A stretch of 64,000 nt of DNA, taken from contig JAHLTZ010000008.1 of NCBI GenBank assembly GCA_025786725.1, forward strand, positions 372,001 to 436,000, written 5' to 3'. The stretch comes from Syncephalis fuscata. Lineage: Eukaryota > Zoopagomycota > Zoopagomycetes > Zoopagales > Piptocephalidaceae. Position 1 is the first letter of the stretch; each line of letters starts with the position of its first letter. A model generated the notes under the pieces. The model saw nothing but the letters and a program-made list of their open reading frames with translations, made no database searches and was not told the origin of the DNA. Shown piece by piece: positions 49,165-61,012 of the stretch. The translations under genes and the position numbers were made by a program.

Positions 49165-49756
49165 TTATAATATTTTTGCATTAAAGCTAAGCTGTTTTTT
49201 ATTGATGATTTATTAAATTTATTTGTTTAGTAATATTTCAAATGTCAATTTTAAAAGTATTACTGGTTAATTTTATTTCGTAATGCACTTATAAGTACAT
49301 ATAGAAATAAAATAAATAATGGCAAGTATTTAGCTTATATGAACCAAATATTTAATGATAATAGTATCACAACGTAGCGTTTTTGATAAATCATTTAGAA
49401 CTGACCATGTATTGCTTAATTACATGATGTAACGAATTAAGCTCAATAATCAGTAAGTTTTAATTTTAAATGATTACTGCAATGTTAACTGTTAAATACT
49501 TATGCTATTATGCAATTAAGTTTTATAGCAAGTCAACGGCATGATCATTTATATATGTTACTAATTGTTAATTATAGACTATAGGTTACATAGCAACTTA
49601 CTATCAATAGTGTTACATATGGAATAGCTAGTATAAATCTAACATAAATGTGTGGGTAATGTTATTCTTGTAACATGGGTCATAAAGCCTATTTATTTTA
49701 TTTGTAGTGTATACTAGTTAACACACCACATAGTAATACATCGGCTTGGTTCTACT
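49165..49756. other. Intergenic, AT-rich
   Basis: About 600 bp between the transporter and DUF4272 copy 2, without supported genes. The last 80 bp resemble the region upstream of DUF4272 copy 1. Confidence 0.5.
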
Positions 49757-51128
49757 TATTTACATAACACAATGTTGGCTCGTTTGCACACAGCTTCACG
49801 ACTTTTCCGACCTTGCTTAGTACGGACCGCTGCGATCCATACAACATTTCCTCAAGCGGCTATACCAAAAGTAGAGCAACATAATGCTAATCAGTCGCCC
49901 AATAGTCCTTCATTTGACCCGAAAGATTCCGCAGAATTAGCAGCCCGAGCCGCTAGTCTGCAGCTTTTTATGTCGCGTTGGGCTTCGGAACTGTTTCATA
50001 AGCAACAGATCGAAAAGAACGAGCGGTATGAGCAAAGTAAGTTATTTTTTATTAATGCCACTGTACAGTATAGAGCAACACGTCTATTAACGCGTATTGT
50101 AGACGAACAGCTTGTCAATGCTAGCGAGGCAATAACAAGCACTGCCATTGTTACCGATATAGTTGATTTTATGACGGAGGAGGTAATGCTAAAATAATAT
50201 ATCCACTCACTTCTCATTACGAATAACTAGGAGCGATCATTAATTATGAACAAATTTGGCACTTGGGACGAAGATACGCTAATGAAGCATATGTGGGGAT
50301 GGGAAGCAATGGGTAATACTTTATACTATTAATTTGAAATAAGCATCATTAAACGCGTATCAATTAGGCACTTTGTTATGGAAATTAGGTGTTATACCCG
50401 AAATACCAAGTTATTGTGAAACGTTCGACAGGAAAGAGCTACTGATATCGACGCAAATCCAATCAAAGCAACCGGAAACACTTGCAATGTTTATCGATCG
50501 TGTTACTTCAAATGACGTACAAGCACCTGAGGACAATGCAGTAGTGTGTGCCAGAGCAGTGGCCGAGATATGGTATTGGCGCTCGACTGCCCATAGCTTG
50601 CTTCAGTTGCAGCAAGCATCGGCATCTAACAAGGCTCATGCATCGGGACTATCGCTTAATAGGCTGCCACCAAAGTTTCGTGAAATGATACGTGGACTTC
50701 CGCAAGAGATTACCTCGATGACTGCCCGTGCCCACGCTAATGGCATTTTATCGATAAAATCGACGACGATTTCGCCGTATCTTTTACGTCCGAAACTACA
50801 GGCGAACTATCAGCTCCTATGCCTTATCGATCGATTAACGAGCATCAACACCAAAAGCTTCATGGAATTGCAAAAACACGCCGTCAAGCATTTGCTTGGC
50901 TATCAGGTCGTATTCCAGAATGGAATGACACGGTTCCTGGGAAACTGATGCACATTAATCAAAATGATGGTGTTTGGGCTACACTGAAAGAATGAATAAA
51001 TAAATGATCATTATTTATGAATACTGATCATCAGTTGATACTATGTTTAATAGCCATTACATTATTAATTAATACACTCTAATGATTTATTGCGTACAAT
51101 ATATAAATTGTATATAATGAAGAATAAT
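49757..51128 (+). repeat. Segmental duplication, right copy
   Basis: Partner of 21780-23155, same orientation, about 99% identical by eye. It covers DUF4272 copy 2 and its 3' flank. Confidence 0.93.
49772..50995 (+). CDS. DUF4272-like protein with mitochondrial leader, copy 2
   Basis: Near-identical to the copy at 21797-23022. Exons: 49772-50182, 50231-50312 and 50368-50995. Exon 1 is intact here, with six T where copy 1 has five, and reads through INATVQYRATRLLTRIVDEQ to the splice. In the last exon one T is missing near 50751 (TATCGATA where copy 1 has TATCTGATA), so the frame leaves the DUF4272 sequence before its C terminus. Amino-acid differences include Gly to Arg at the CAGAVAE/CARAVAE site. 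It is followed by a convergent SNARE-tailed gene 160 bp downstream; the same neighbour exists only as a relic beside copy 1. Confidence 0.7.
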
Positions 51129-51157
51129 ATATAAAATGTATATAGTAAAGAATAAAG

Positions 51158-52262
51158 TTAAAACTCATACCATTTGCGATTCTTTTCACGCTCTGCTATT
51201 TGTTTAGCAAGATCAGCAAAATTTGATGCACTTGCTGCCAAATCTTCTGTGCCATGTTCAAGTTGATTCAAGCGTTCACCACGCTCGTTAACCTGATCAA
51301 ATGCCTCGCTAAGTATCTCTTTAGTATTTTGGCTAGTTTTGGCAATAGCTTCACTGGCCTCTTCCGTATCACTAGCCGCTGCCGATGTTGTGTTTGATGG
51401 ATCGCGTGACTTTATCTTGGCAAATGCATTTGCAGAAATGCGCTTTAACTTGCCAAATCCACTTTTTGAAAGTCCACTAAATTTACGTGTTAAAGTTGAT
51501 TGTTTTTCATGAATATAGAGGTTGCAGCAGCGTCATTCGTTGTAGTCGCCGCCGTCGTTTCTACCACTGGCTCTGTTTCTGGCACAGGTGATAGTGCACC
51601 CACGTCAGTAGCAATATCCGATGCAATAGGTGTGTTAATTTCTTCGGGAATGGTCGGTTCTACCGATGTAGCTATACCCTTATCCGTTTCGGCAGCTTTA
51701 GTCTCAGCTTCATTATCGGTCTTGGCATCGGCGCCAGCTTCAGTTTCGGCCCCTGCCTCGGCCTGCCAGCCACTAGCGAAACGCATTATTGCATTGGCTG
51801 TTGCTTCAATTAAACTGGGTGCTCTGGCAATTGGTATTTGTTCAACCTCAATACTATTCTTTTTTTCATCTATTGATTTATTTTCTATCGCCACTTCATT
51901 TGAAATAGATACTGATGATTAGATAACTGATTTTCTTCTTCTATCGCAGTGATTGGCACATCTTTGATTGAAGATGGACGTGGAGGCAATGGCGGTAATT
52001 CTCTAGTTGCTACTTCGTCGTCTAATACTGATTCTGTTACTGTATGTTCTACTTCTTCTCTAGCTTCTTTGTCCTCTTCTTTGTTTTCAGTGGTATTTAG
52101 CTTATTGTTATTTCAGTGGTCGTTTCTTGCGCTTTAGTATCAACCTCATCAGATGCAGTGATGACTGTGTTCACTTTCTCTTCATCAGGTAGTGTGTCCG
52201 AAAAGGCAGTAGCTATTGCTTCTGCCAATGTAGAAGCAGTTGTGTCATTGTGATCTGCCATG
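51158..52262 (-). CDS. Acidic protein ending in an R-SNARE-like coiled coil
   Basis: Possible regulator of SNARE assembly. The start at 52262 (MADHNDTTASTLAEA) is followed by about 250 residues rich in Glu, Thr and Ala without structure. The C-terminal ~60 residues, in another frame at 51158-51350, form a heptad pattern (AFDQVNERGERLNQLEHGTE, then LAASASNFADLAKQIAERE) and end KNRKWYEF, like the R-SNARE tail of tomosyn/Lgl-type proteins, with no TM anchor. The WD40 body of those proteins is missing. Frame breaks near 52115, 51930 and 51505 each fit one missing base. A Pro-rich PPLPPRPSS motif lies mid-protein. A decayed piece of the same gene lies at 23156-23280. Confidence 0.55.
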
Positions 52263-52975
52263 TTTAGGCTAATAACTATGAATACGGTGAGTGTCAAGTA
52301 AATGAATAATCATTCGCGAATAAAAAGGAGAATAAAGAGATAAAGGAGACGATGCTGTATCACAACAAGATTATGCTTGTGAGTCTTCATGCCTACCGAC
52401 TATTAATGTCTTTGTACTAATATACCAATTTTAGTGTATCAGTAACTGCTATTTTAAACATTTATTTTACTCAAATGGTGTGCTGAGTATGATCATTTAT
52501 ACTAATATTTTTATTAACTCTTTCTCTTTCTCTCTTAATGGATCAATATTTAATTGTATATACAAGGCATAGTTTAAAATAGGCATGCTTATAAGTATTT
52601 TATTCAACATTTAATAAGAGTTATTATTTACATACTAAATCTAATGCTTACAAGTTTAACTATCAATTATAATATTATTCTATGATAATGACATTTGTTT
52701 ATGCATTGATATTCATCCTTTTTATTTACCAGTGACATTGTTTTATAAATATACTTAATTTTATGCAATTAGTTTTTATTCTTTCTTTTATTCCACCACT
52801 TGAACAATTCCTTGTTTGTATTTTAATTTATTCATAGCTTTATATGTACAATGCCACTTGATTTATGGCTTGTATAAATCATTTCATTTACTATTAAATA
52901 AATATAGCCATTTTTGTACATTAAACAATTTATTAATAATTTAATCTAATCTGATGTTAAATGACTTAATTTGAT

Positions 52976-53320
52976 ACTAAATCTACAATGATGAGTATTC
53001 AATGATTGATGTCACTCACCACTCACCACCATGTTCAATAGATTAAATGTCATCGAATCCAGTCATTTAACACCAACTTACATTAAATAGTTAATAAACA
53101 ACTTGAAATTATTGTTAAAATGAGCACGTCAATATCGCTGTATTAAATGCAACTAACTGCAATATGTTGATTTATTTTTTATTTAATTAATGAACTAAAT
53201 AAGATATACGATAGCATATGGTTACTATTCTGCTTGTAATAAAGCAATAAGCATACTACTAGTGTTGCACTGTTCGAATAACCTATAATAAAGCTTGTTA
53301 GTATTTGATAGTACTTTTAT
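52976..53320 (+). repeat. Dispersed repeat, copy A
   Basis: About 345 bp matching 57595-57940 in inverted orientation. Shared words: ATGATTGATGTCACTCACC or a close variant, CATGTTCAATAGATT (53030-53044 versus 57865-57879), and AAGCTTGTTAGTATTTGATA at the inner end. Left edge also shared with the copies at 58316 and 63567. Confidence 0.88.
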
Positions 53321-53404
53321 TATATTCGGTTGAAACGGAGTGTGAGTCCATATTTTTATTTTCAAAAAATATGAAGCTTAAAGTAGAATCGTTTTGAAAT
53401 GTGG

Positions 53405-54148
53405 TTTAGAAGCATTCTGTGTATGGTTTTGCCAGTAGAATTATCGTTAAACTTGTAACTCTATACAATTTCTTTACTTGCTTGTATTAATAGCTAGTGG
53501 CTGCGTTGATGTAAAAGTAATTACATTCCAAGATCAATAGTTTGGCTTTGCTTTTTAAAGTTAACAATATATTATGCTGCTTTATACAAAACAAAAACCT
53601 AGCCATTATAATTCAATGTAATTCTGTAGAATTAGTTTGAGGTCAAAGGGGTACAAAATAAGGCAAATAAATCATTAGCTCAAATGATAACCGAAAATAG
53701 CTACAATATATATATATATATGAAACGACATTACATATTTGTGTTTCATAATTACATCAATCATACTTGGTAAGGTACAACTTTTAAGTAGCCAAATGTA
53801 AATAGCATATGTAGAATAATCTGCTATACAAATCAATAACAAACATAGAGATATAATTACTTACTGATTGCACTACATTTATAAACCAGCTAATTATATA
53901 TTTAAAGCACATTTATCATAAATGTAATAAATTGATATTTAAATCATTTGTGTTTATTCTGTTATTTATATAAAACAACGCAATTTATTGCCAGTTTTAA
54001 AAAGCAAAGTCAAATTTGATAGTCTGGAGTGTAATTGCTTTTACATCAACACAGCCACTAGTCATTGAATTAAGCAATTAAAGAAATCATATAATGCTAT
54101 AAGTTTAAAAATAGTTTATGACAAAACTGTACACAAAATGCCCCTAAA
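53405..54148. repeat. Long imperfect palindrome
   Basis: Arms of about 200 bp around a centre near 53775. Matching pairs: TTTAGAAGCATTCTGTGTAT at 53405 against the complement of 54122-54148; CTAGTGGCTG at 53494 against CAGCCACTAG at 54052-54061; and CTTTGCTTTTTA at 53536 against 53998-54009. The loop holds an AT microsatellite (53705-53722). Not related by eye to copy A. Confidence 0.85.
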
Positions 54149-54433
54149 TTATATTTTTATGATTACATACTATGAAATAGTACGTATATTTTTAGATATT
54201 GTTTTAAACGATAACCAACTAGTCCTTTGCATGGGATCATAAACAGGTAATTGTTACAGAAATACCGGTTACATTTGAGAACTTTTACATATTACAATCC
54301 AATTATCTACCCAATATCTTATTTAAATAGAGCAACGATTTTTAATTTGTAAAACAATAACTCGCTACCAACTAACATTGGGATTACTAATTAATCTATT
54401 TTTTAAATCTTCAATACTCCTTTAAAACCTACG

Positions 54434-57076
54434 ATGCATTTGTCACTTTCTAAGCTACTTTTTGTGCTGGCACTAGCAATCGAATTGAATTTGCCTATTA
54501 TAAGTAAGTTTTAAAACTTAAATATCATGTTTTGTCGTAATTACTAATATTTACTGAACACTAAACAATTTTGGTAAAAACAACGGCCTAATTCCTGCAG
54601 AAGCCACCCCGCTTGATCATGGCGATTCGGCTCAACCACCCGTCGTAGCAACAAACCCTGACACCGGTAACAAGGCTTCACCCGCCCAAAGTCGGTAATC
54701 TCACCCGAACCCGCCAAGCCAAGCCAAACTGCACCAGCAAAAATACACCTTCAAAACCAGGTCAGGTCAATTGGAAGTATCCTATTGTACGTCGAGATCA
54801 GTCTGTTGTCGAGACTATTCATGGCCATAAATTGCCGATCCATACCGATGGCTGGAAGATGCTAATAGCAATGAGACCAAGGTTAGATTTAGTCTAATTG
54901 GCTTTTAATAAAACTAACAAATAACTAGGCATTTGTCAAGGACCAGAACAAGCTGACAGACTCTTATTTAAGCCGAAATAGCCAGCGCAATGCTTATATA
55001 AGCGCGTAGGTAGCATTAAATGTATTAACAAAATAGCTACTAATTATTTATTGAATCGTTAGAGTTACTAAACTATCTAGCGGCAACTTGATACGCGCGC
55101 CAATGAAAGCTGGAAATTATTACTATACGATTTATCAATCTAATCCAGATAAGCAGAGTATTTTGTATAAGCAGAAGTCATTGGATGCTGAAAAGACGGT
55201 TTTCTTTGATCCAAACAAATGGGACAAGAATGATGTTATTTCTATCGATCGAACTTTGTTTTCTAGTTCCGGAAAATATTTTGGTTATATTATGAGAAGA
55301 ACTGACAACGACTGGGGCACCATACGCATACGTTGTGTTGAAGACGGCCCACATTGCAAGGCTGGCCAGGATGCAATTGATGAAGTCAAGTGGACCAAGT
55401 TCTTCACATTGCCTGGTCCCACGATGATCTCGGCTTTTTTTACACAGTAAGTTATAGCTATTATCCACATTGTTTTATTTATTTATTTACAATTGATTAG
55501 CGTTATCCAGAACCAAGTGGTGGCGACAAAGCTGCTAACACTGGGGCAAGCGGCAGAAAAAATTCTAAAGTTTACTACCATCGTCTTGGTACACAGCAGT
55601 CGAGCGATCAACTAATTGCTGAATATCCTGAAGCTCCTACATATACTATATTCCCTTTGACAAGCAATGATGGCCGCTGGCTAATAGTAAGAGTTACTGA
55701 TAATAAACGTAACGAAGATGTATGGATGGCTCGTATGGGTGAAGATGGAAGTGTACCAAAAAAAATTACATTCAACAAGATAGCAAATGATATGAACGGC
55801 TATCATAATTAGTAAGTAGCAATATACATATATTTAACTTAACTAAATCAATTTTATAGTATTACCAATATTGGAGATCGCCTTTATTTTTATACCGACA
55901 AAAATGCTCCTCGTTCTAAAGTTATTACATATGACATGGCAGCTCCAGAAAAGGGATTTGTCGATTTGATTCCTCAGCATGAAAAAGACGTTTTATATTG
56001 TGCATATCCTGTAGGAGGCGATTATCTTTTGCTTGAATTTATAAAAGATACAAAAAGTGCTTTATCGATCCATCAGCTTAGCACTGGCAAAAAAATCCGT
56101 GATATATCATTGCCTATGGGCACAACGAACGATATTTACACAAACTATAAACATACTGAAGTATTATTTTCAATAACTCTTTTTTGAGCCAAGCCACCAT
56201 TTACCGCTATGACGTTAAATCAGATACATTGTCTGTGATAAATGAATTGAAAATACCTGGATTTAATCCCAAGGAATTTGAAACACGCCAGGTATTCATT
56301 AAAAGCAAAGACAACGTAAAGTTTTCTATGTTTATTACAGCACGCAAAGGAATTTCACTCGACAAAAGTCACCCAACTATCTTATTTGGTGACGGCGGCT
56401 TCTCTTATTCACAAATGCCACAATTCACTACGCTATGGGGTGCTTTCCTCAAACATTTTAATGGCATTGTGGCTGTCGCGAATATACGTGGTGGTGGTGA
56501 ATACGGCACTGAGTGGCGTAAAGCTGGTATGTTACAAAAGAAGCAAAACACATTTGATGACTTCCAAAGTGCTGCCAAATATCTTTCTGAGCAAGGCTAC
56601 ACCAAACCGTCATTACTGACACTTCAAGGCGACGGTACCGGTGGCCTAGCAGTTACCGCTACTGCTAATCAGGCACCCGAATTGTTCGGATGCGGTCTAA
56701 CCAATAGTGGTCTTACGGATATGCTACGATTCCATAAGTTCCCCTATGGAAGTGCCTGGCTAACAAATTCGGCAATCCTGATGTTAAAAGTGAGTTTGAA
56801 TATTTATTACGGTATTCTCCATTACACAATGTCGATGCCAGCAAAACTTATCCAGCACTACTTTTAAGCACATCAGGTCAATTGGATCATATATCATCAT
56901 TCAATTCATATAAGTTAGCTGCTGAACTTCAATATAAACTACCAAAGAATCCCAACCCATTGATGCTTCGTGTTAACTATGACGCTAATGCACAATCATC
57001 AACGACCCAAATTAATCAAATTGTGGATAAGCTTTCATTTATGGCAATGTCTCTTAATCTAAAATGGCATGATTAA
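54434..57076 (+). CDS. Secreted prolyl-oligopeptidase (S9A) homologue without catalytic triad
   Basis: S9A fold, probably a pseudoenzyme. Exon 1 (54434-54503) gives a signal peptide (SKLLFVLALAIELNLP). A Pro/Ala-rich linker leads into YPIVRRDQSVVETIHGHKLP and DPYRWLEDANSNETK, the S9A start. Seven-blade propeller sequence follows, then the hydrolase domain: IRGGGEYGTEW, then QGDGTGGL where active enzymes have GGSNGG, so the nucleophile Ser is Gly. In the Asp loop, usually DHDDRV, it has GQLDHI; in the His loop, usually AGHG, it has NAQS. FGDGGF also replaces the oxyanion YGYGGF. Frame breaks near 54650, 54829, 55405, 56180 and 56775 each fit missing bases. Length is near the usual 700 residues. 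Confidence 0.88.
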
Positions 57077-57594
57077 GTAAATAATTAAATGGTTATCAGA
57101 ATTGATAAACCATTAAATATAGCTTCTTATTATTTGATTAATAAAATGAAACTATTAAAACACAAATACAAATGTATCATATAAGATTGTACTAAAATTT
57201 ATTGTTTTTTAAATGTTATAGCATTCATTGTTACTATTTCGCATATTCAATAATTTGATGTTAAAGCTTGATTATATCGATTACCAAATTGGTGATCTAA
57301 ATTAATTACTAATGCTATTATCATATAATTTGCATCACATTAGCAATAATCATAATTAGCTTGCGAATGAACACCCGGTCCTGCCGACTTCAAGTAACAA
57401 TTTCAATTAATTGATGTTTTACCAACAGTCCAGGTCCTTTATAAGATAGTTTCTGATTGTTATCAACTATGCAACCTATTGTAAGCATATTATTTACTTT
57501 AATAAATAGAATAATACCCACACTAATTGCTAAAAGAAAAGAACACATCATAAATCTAAATTCTTTCAATTTATTGTTAAAGTTTATTGATTAT

Positions 57595-57940
57595 AAAAGT
57601 ATTATCAAATACTAACAAGCTTTATTATAAGTAATTCGATTAGTGCAATGCTGATAATATGCATATCATTTTACTCCAAGTAGAATAGTAACAACATGCT
57701 ACCATATATCTTATTTAGCTTATTAATTAAATAAAATAAATCAACATTACAATTAGTTACATTTAATACAGCGATATTGACGTTGCTTATTTTAACAATA
57801 ATTTCAAGTTGTTTATTAACTATTTAATGTAAGTTAGCGTTACATGATGGATTCAATGACATCTAATCTATTGAACATGATGATGGGTGTTAAGTGACAT
57901 CAATCATCAAATACTGTCATCATAGATTTATTGTCCAATA
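57595..57940 (-). repeat. Dispersed repeat, copy B (inverted relative to A)
   Basis: Inverted partner of 52976-53320. Its outer edge (TGTCCAATATGCATATATCA just beyond it) is shared with the sequence before the copy at 63567, so flanking sequence was copied too. Confidence 0.88.
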
Positions 57941-58315
57941 TGCATATATCATCACAATATGTGTTATTGCTATGTATACCCGTCCTTTTACTGATTAACA
58001 TTAAAATTATAACTAATTGCATGATCTAGTTTATTTATAAATAATTTTAATAGAATCCGCTATATTCATATTATTTGTTCTACCAATATAACTTAGTGAA
58101 CAAACTAAGTGCGATAAGTCAATTTATTAATAAAAAGTTGTAACTGTACCAATAAAAGTTATAGACAGCGTATATCCAATATATAATAAAATGATAAATA
58201 TTATAATGAATATGCAATATTGAACGAAATTAGCGATGTTCAAGCTACTGAGCATTATACATGATCAATAAGCTAAATTAGTCGACATTTGTTAATAATA
58301 AAGCTAAAGCAATAA

Positions 58316-59310
58316 CGAATCTATGATAATGAGTATTTGATAATTAATGTCACTCACCATCCAATATCATGTTCAATAGATTGGGCGTTATTAGATGTTA
58401 GTCATTTGTCCCCCAAACAAACAATAAATGACTAATAAATTTAATTAAACTGCCTAATAATATTAAATAACACACAATATTTTATATGATGATGCAGTCT
58501 ATTTAACTCAATTAACAGTACTAAAGTTAAAAGCAAAATGGAATAATACATAGCATGTATATATTAATGCAACAACAACGAATGTGGAACGATATGGGAT
58601 TGATCATATGGCTTTTATTAACATTCAGTTAATCTTTCTACATGTGACCAACAATAGTCGGTCAAGTGTTCCAAAAAAATCAAATAGTTGTTACATTATT
58701 TATTTAAATCAATTTATTAACAACATTTTAGTTTGATTCCCACATTTGAAGTCCTCAAAACAAAATTCGTTCCAATCAAGTTATATTGTTATGCACAGCA
58801 TAGTTACATTACTTCCTATTAAAGCGTTGTTAATAAATTGATTCAAATAAATAATGCAACATACTATTTGATTTTGAAACATTTAAGACTGATCAGTGTT
58901 GTTGTTGGTTATGTGTAAAAAAATCGATTAAATATCGACATATACAATGAGTTACATTCACTGCAATTACAACTATGTTAGCTATTTTAAAAATGATATT
59001 AGTAATATTTAGTTAATTGCTCTATTTGATTGTGTTAGTGGTGTTGCACTAATATATACATACTATGTACCATTTCATTTTTAACTTTTACTTTTAACGC
59101 CTGTTAATTGAGCTAAATAAACTACATTATCATATAAAATATTTTGTGTTATTTAACATTATTAGGCAATTTAATTAAATTTATTAGCCATTTATTGTTT
59201 GTTTGGGGGACAAATGACTATTTTAATAATATTGAACATATTGAACATGGTACTAGGTGGTGAATAGCATTAGATATCAAATTATACTGGTTTGAATACT
59301 TTGCAACAAC
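58316..59310. repeat. Palindromic element made of two inverted repeat copies (C and D)
   Basis: Almost 1 kb that folds on itself. The left arm has GTCATTTGTCCCCCAAACAA at 58401; the right arm has its complement ending at 59218. Inner arms pair too: TCAAATAG with ATTATTTATTTAAATCAATT near 58680-58712 against 58830-58871. Outer ends carry the same family sequence as copies A, B and E. No open frame of note inside, as in a miniature inverted-repeat or foldback element. Confidence 0.88.
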
Positions 59311-59819
59311 GACAATATGGATTAGAATTTACCTATTTATTATATTTTATTGTAAATAACATAGAATATTATTTAACATTTATTAACACTAATATCAAAT
59401 ATTGAAAATAGTGCGGACTGCCTCATTTTCACTTGAACTAACTGGAATTGATATAACACTATCTTAACAAATAACAATTCTCAGTATTAAAAATTGATTG
59501 ACGGTTTATTATTCAAATTATAAATCTTTTGTTTCCAATTTGAAGCTAAGGACACAAAGTAAAATGGCTTCTATAGTTTAATTATATAGTACTTTGTGTA
59601 TTCTTTTGTTTACTTATTCATTTATTTATTTATTTGTATGTTGTTTTAATAAAGTTGAATGTAGTAATAGTACCCTCGCTGTACTTTGTTACAATTCGTC
59701 AAAAATATTCGCATTGATAAAAAGAAAAATACGGATTAATCAATCATTTCATTAATAAACTGCGTTTAAAAGTCATTAAAACAATAGCGACGGTAATGAT
59801 TCATAAGCAAAAAAACGTA

Positions 59820-61012
59820 TCAAGCAGCTGGAGCGGCAGCTTGGGCTGGAGGTGGCACATCCAAAAGAGGATTCTTACGCTCACGACCATAGAGGCATTG
59901 GCGCTTACCAACAAACATACCGCCATACCAGCTATGATTTGTCCAGCCAAGCTTTGTGCATGGTATACCAGCACCGCAACGTGTATCGTCGGCCTTATCA
60001 CAACGTACAATAGTGCGTTCATGCGGCTTTGGCAAGTAAATAACTTGGCCGGTACTTGCATGACCAAACTCGCCATCGCTAGTGCGAATCCATGGAGCAA
60101 TATCGTCGGATGAAACAACACGTACGTAGCGATCGCGTCCAATGCGTTCGAGCGACCAGCTAGCCATTGTTTCGCTCATTGAGATTGGTTCGCCATAGGT
60201 AAATACGCCAATAAGATTGACATTTGCCATACTTGCACGCAAATGCAAACCAAATAGATGGGCAGCTACACCACCAAGTGAATGACCCGTCAACACAATA
60301 CCGTAGCCAGGGTTATTAGCACGAGCGGTTTCTAAATCTTTCATTGCTTCGGTAAATTGGGGGTAATGACGCTTTGTAAGCCCGAATAGATACGGCTATT
60401 GGCGGGTGATGCACCTAGACTAGCATCTGGATCAACCTTACGCGAATCAATATCGGCTAGCATATCGTTGATTGAGGCGGTGCCACGGAATGAAATGGTA
60501 ATAATGCGTTGTTTATCAGACTTTGCAATAAAATAGTTGTTCTCCTTTTTGTTATTCCAATTAAGAATGCGCATATCAGCAGTCAAAAGAGACGTTGAAT
60601 TGGGTCCAACAACAATGTCGGATAGACTGCGTGCATCTTGTTCATCGCAATAAGCAATGCCGGCATACATACCGTAACGATACATCATTTCCTCGGTGAA
60701 TGGATTTGGAGCAACGTCAGCCTTAGCTGATACTAGCATGGTTGGTGTCGACACAAGTTTCAAGTATTGCTCCTCCTGGGCATCTGGCGAAATCTCTGGT
60801 GGTGGCTTAGTGAATTTGTTAAGTGCGCTTTTCAACGTTGATGAGGCAATATTGATACCACAGCGTAGCTTATTGACTGCTCCAAGTAAATCAAATGGCG
60901 CAGGGATAGCAGTGGCTGAATCTGCTTGGAAAGATAACAACAAAGCGAATAAGATGGTGTATAGTGATAACGTTAGCGCGGCCAGCGAAAAGCGGTGATT
61001 AATACGGCTCAT
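59820..61012 (-). CDS. Class 3 (fungal-type) lipase, secreted or membrane-anchored
   Basis: Triacylglycerol lipase-like hydrolase. Start at 61012 with an N-terminal signal peptide or anchor (LSLYTILFALLLSFQ). No introns. The protein has the lipase 3 pattern: YGMYAGIAYCDE near the lid, ISFRGTASINDMLADID, then GIVLTGHSLGGVAAHLF with the nucleophile Ser, SSDDIAP with the catalytic Asp, and NHSWYGG with the catalytic His near the C terminus. An apparent missing base at 60381-60383 (three C where four are expected on the plus strand) splits the frame; the shifted frame gives SGLTKRHYPQFTEAMKDLE. The C-terminal tail is Pro/Ala-rich. All three catalytic residues are present. Confidence 0.92.

Larger units (their letters stand above)
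52263..54433. other. Repeat-bearing spacer upstream of the peptidase gene
   Basis: Over 2 kb with no supported gene. Holds one arm of the dispersed repeat (52976-53320) and a ~740-bp imperfect palindrome (53405-54148). The rest is AT-rich. The peptidase promoter should lie between the palindrome and 54434. Confidence 0.6.
57077..59819. other. Repeat-rich spacer
   Basis: About 2.7 kb without supported genes between the peptidase 3' end and the lipase 3' end. Holds repeat copy B (57595-57940) and the palindromic element (58316-59310). The rest is AT-rich. Confidence 0.65.
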
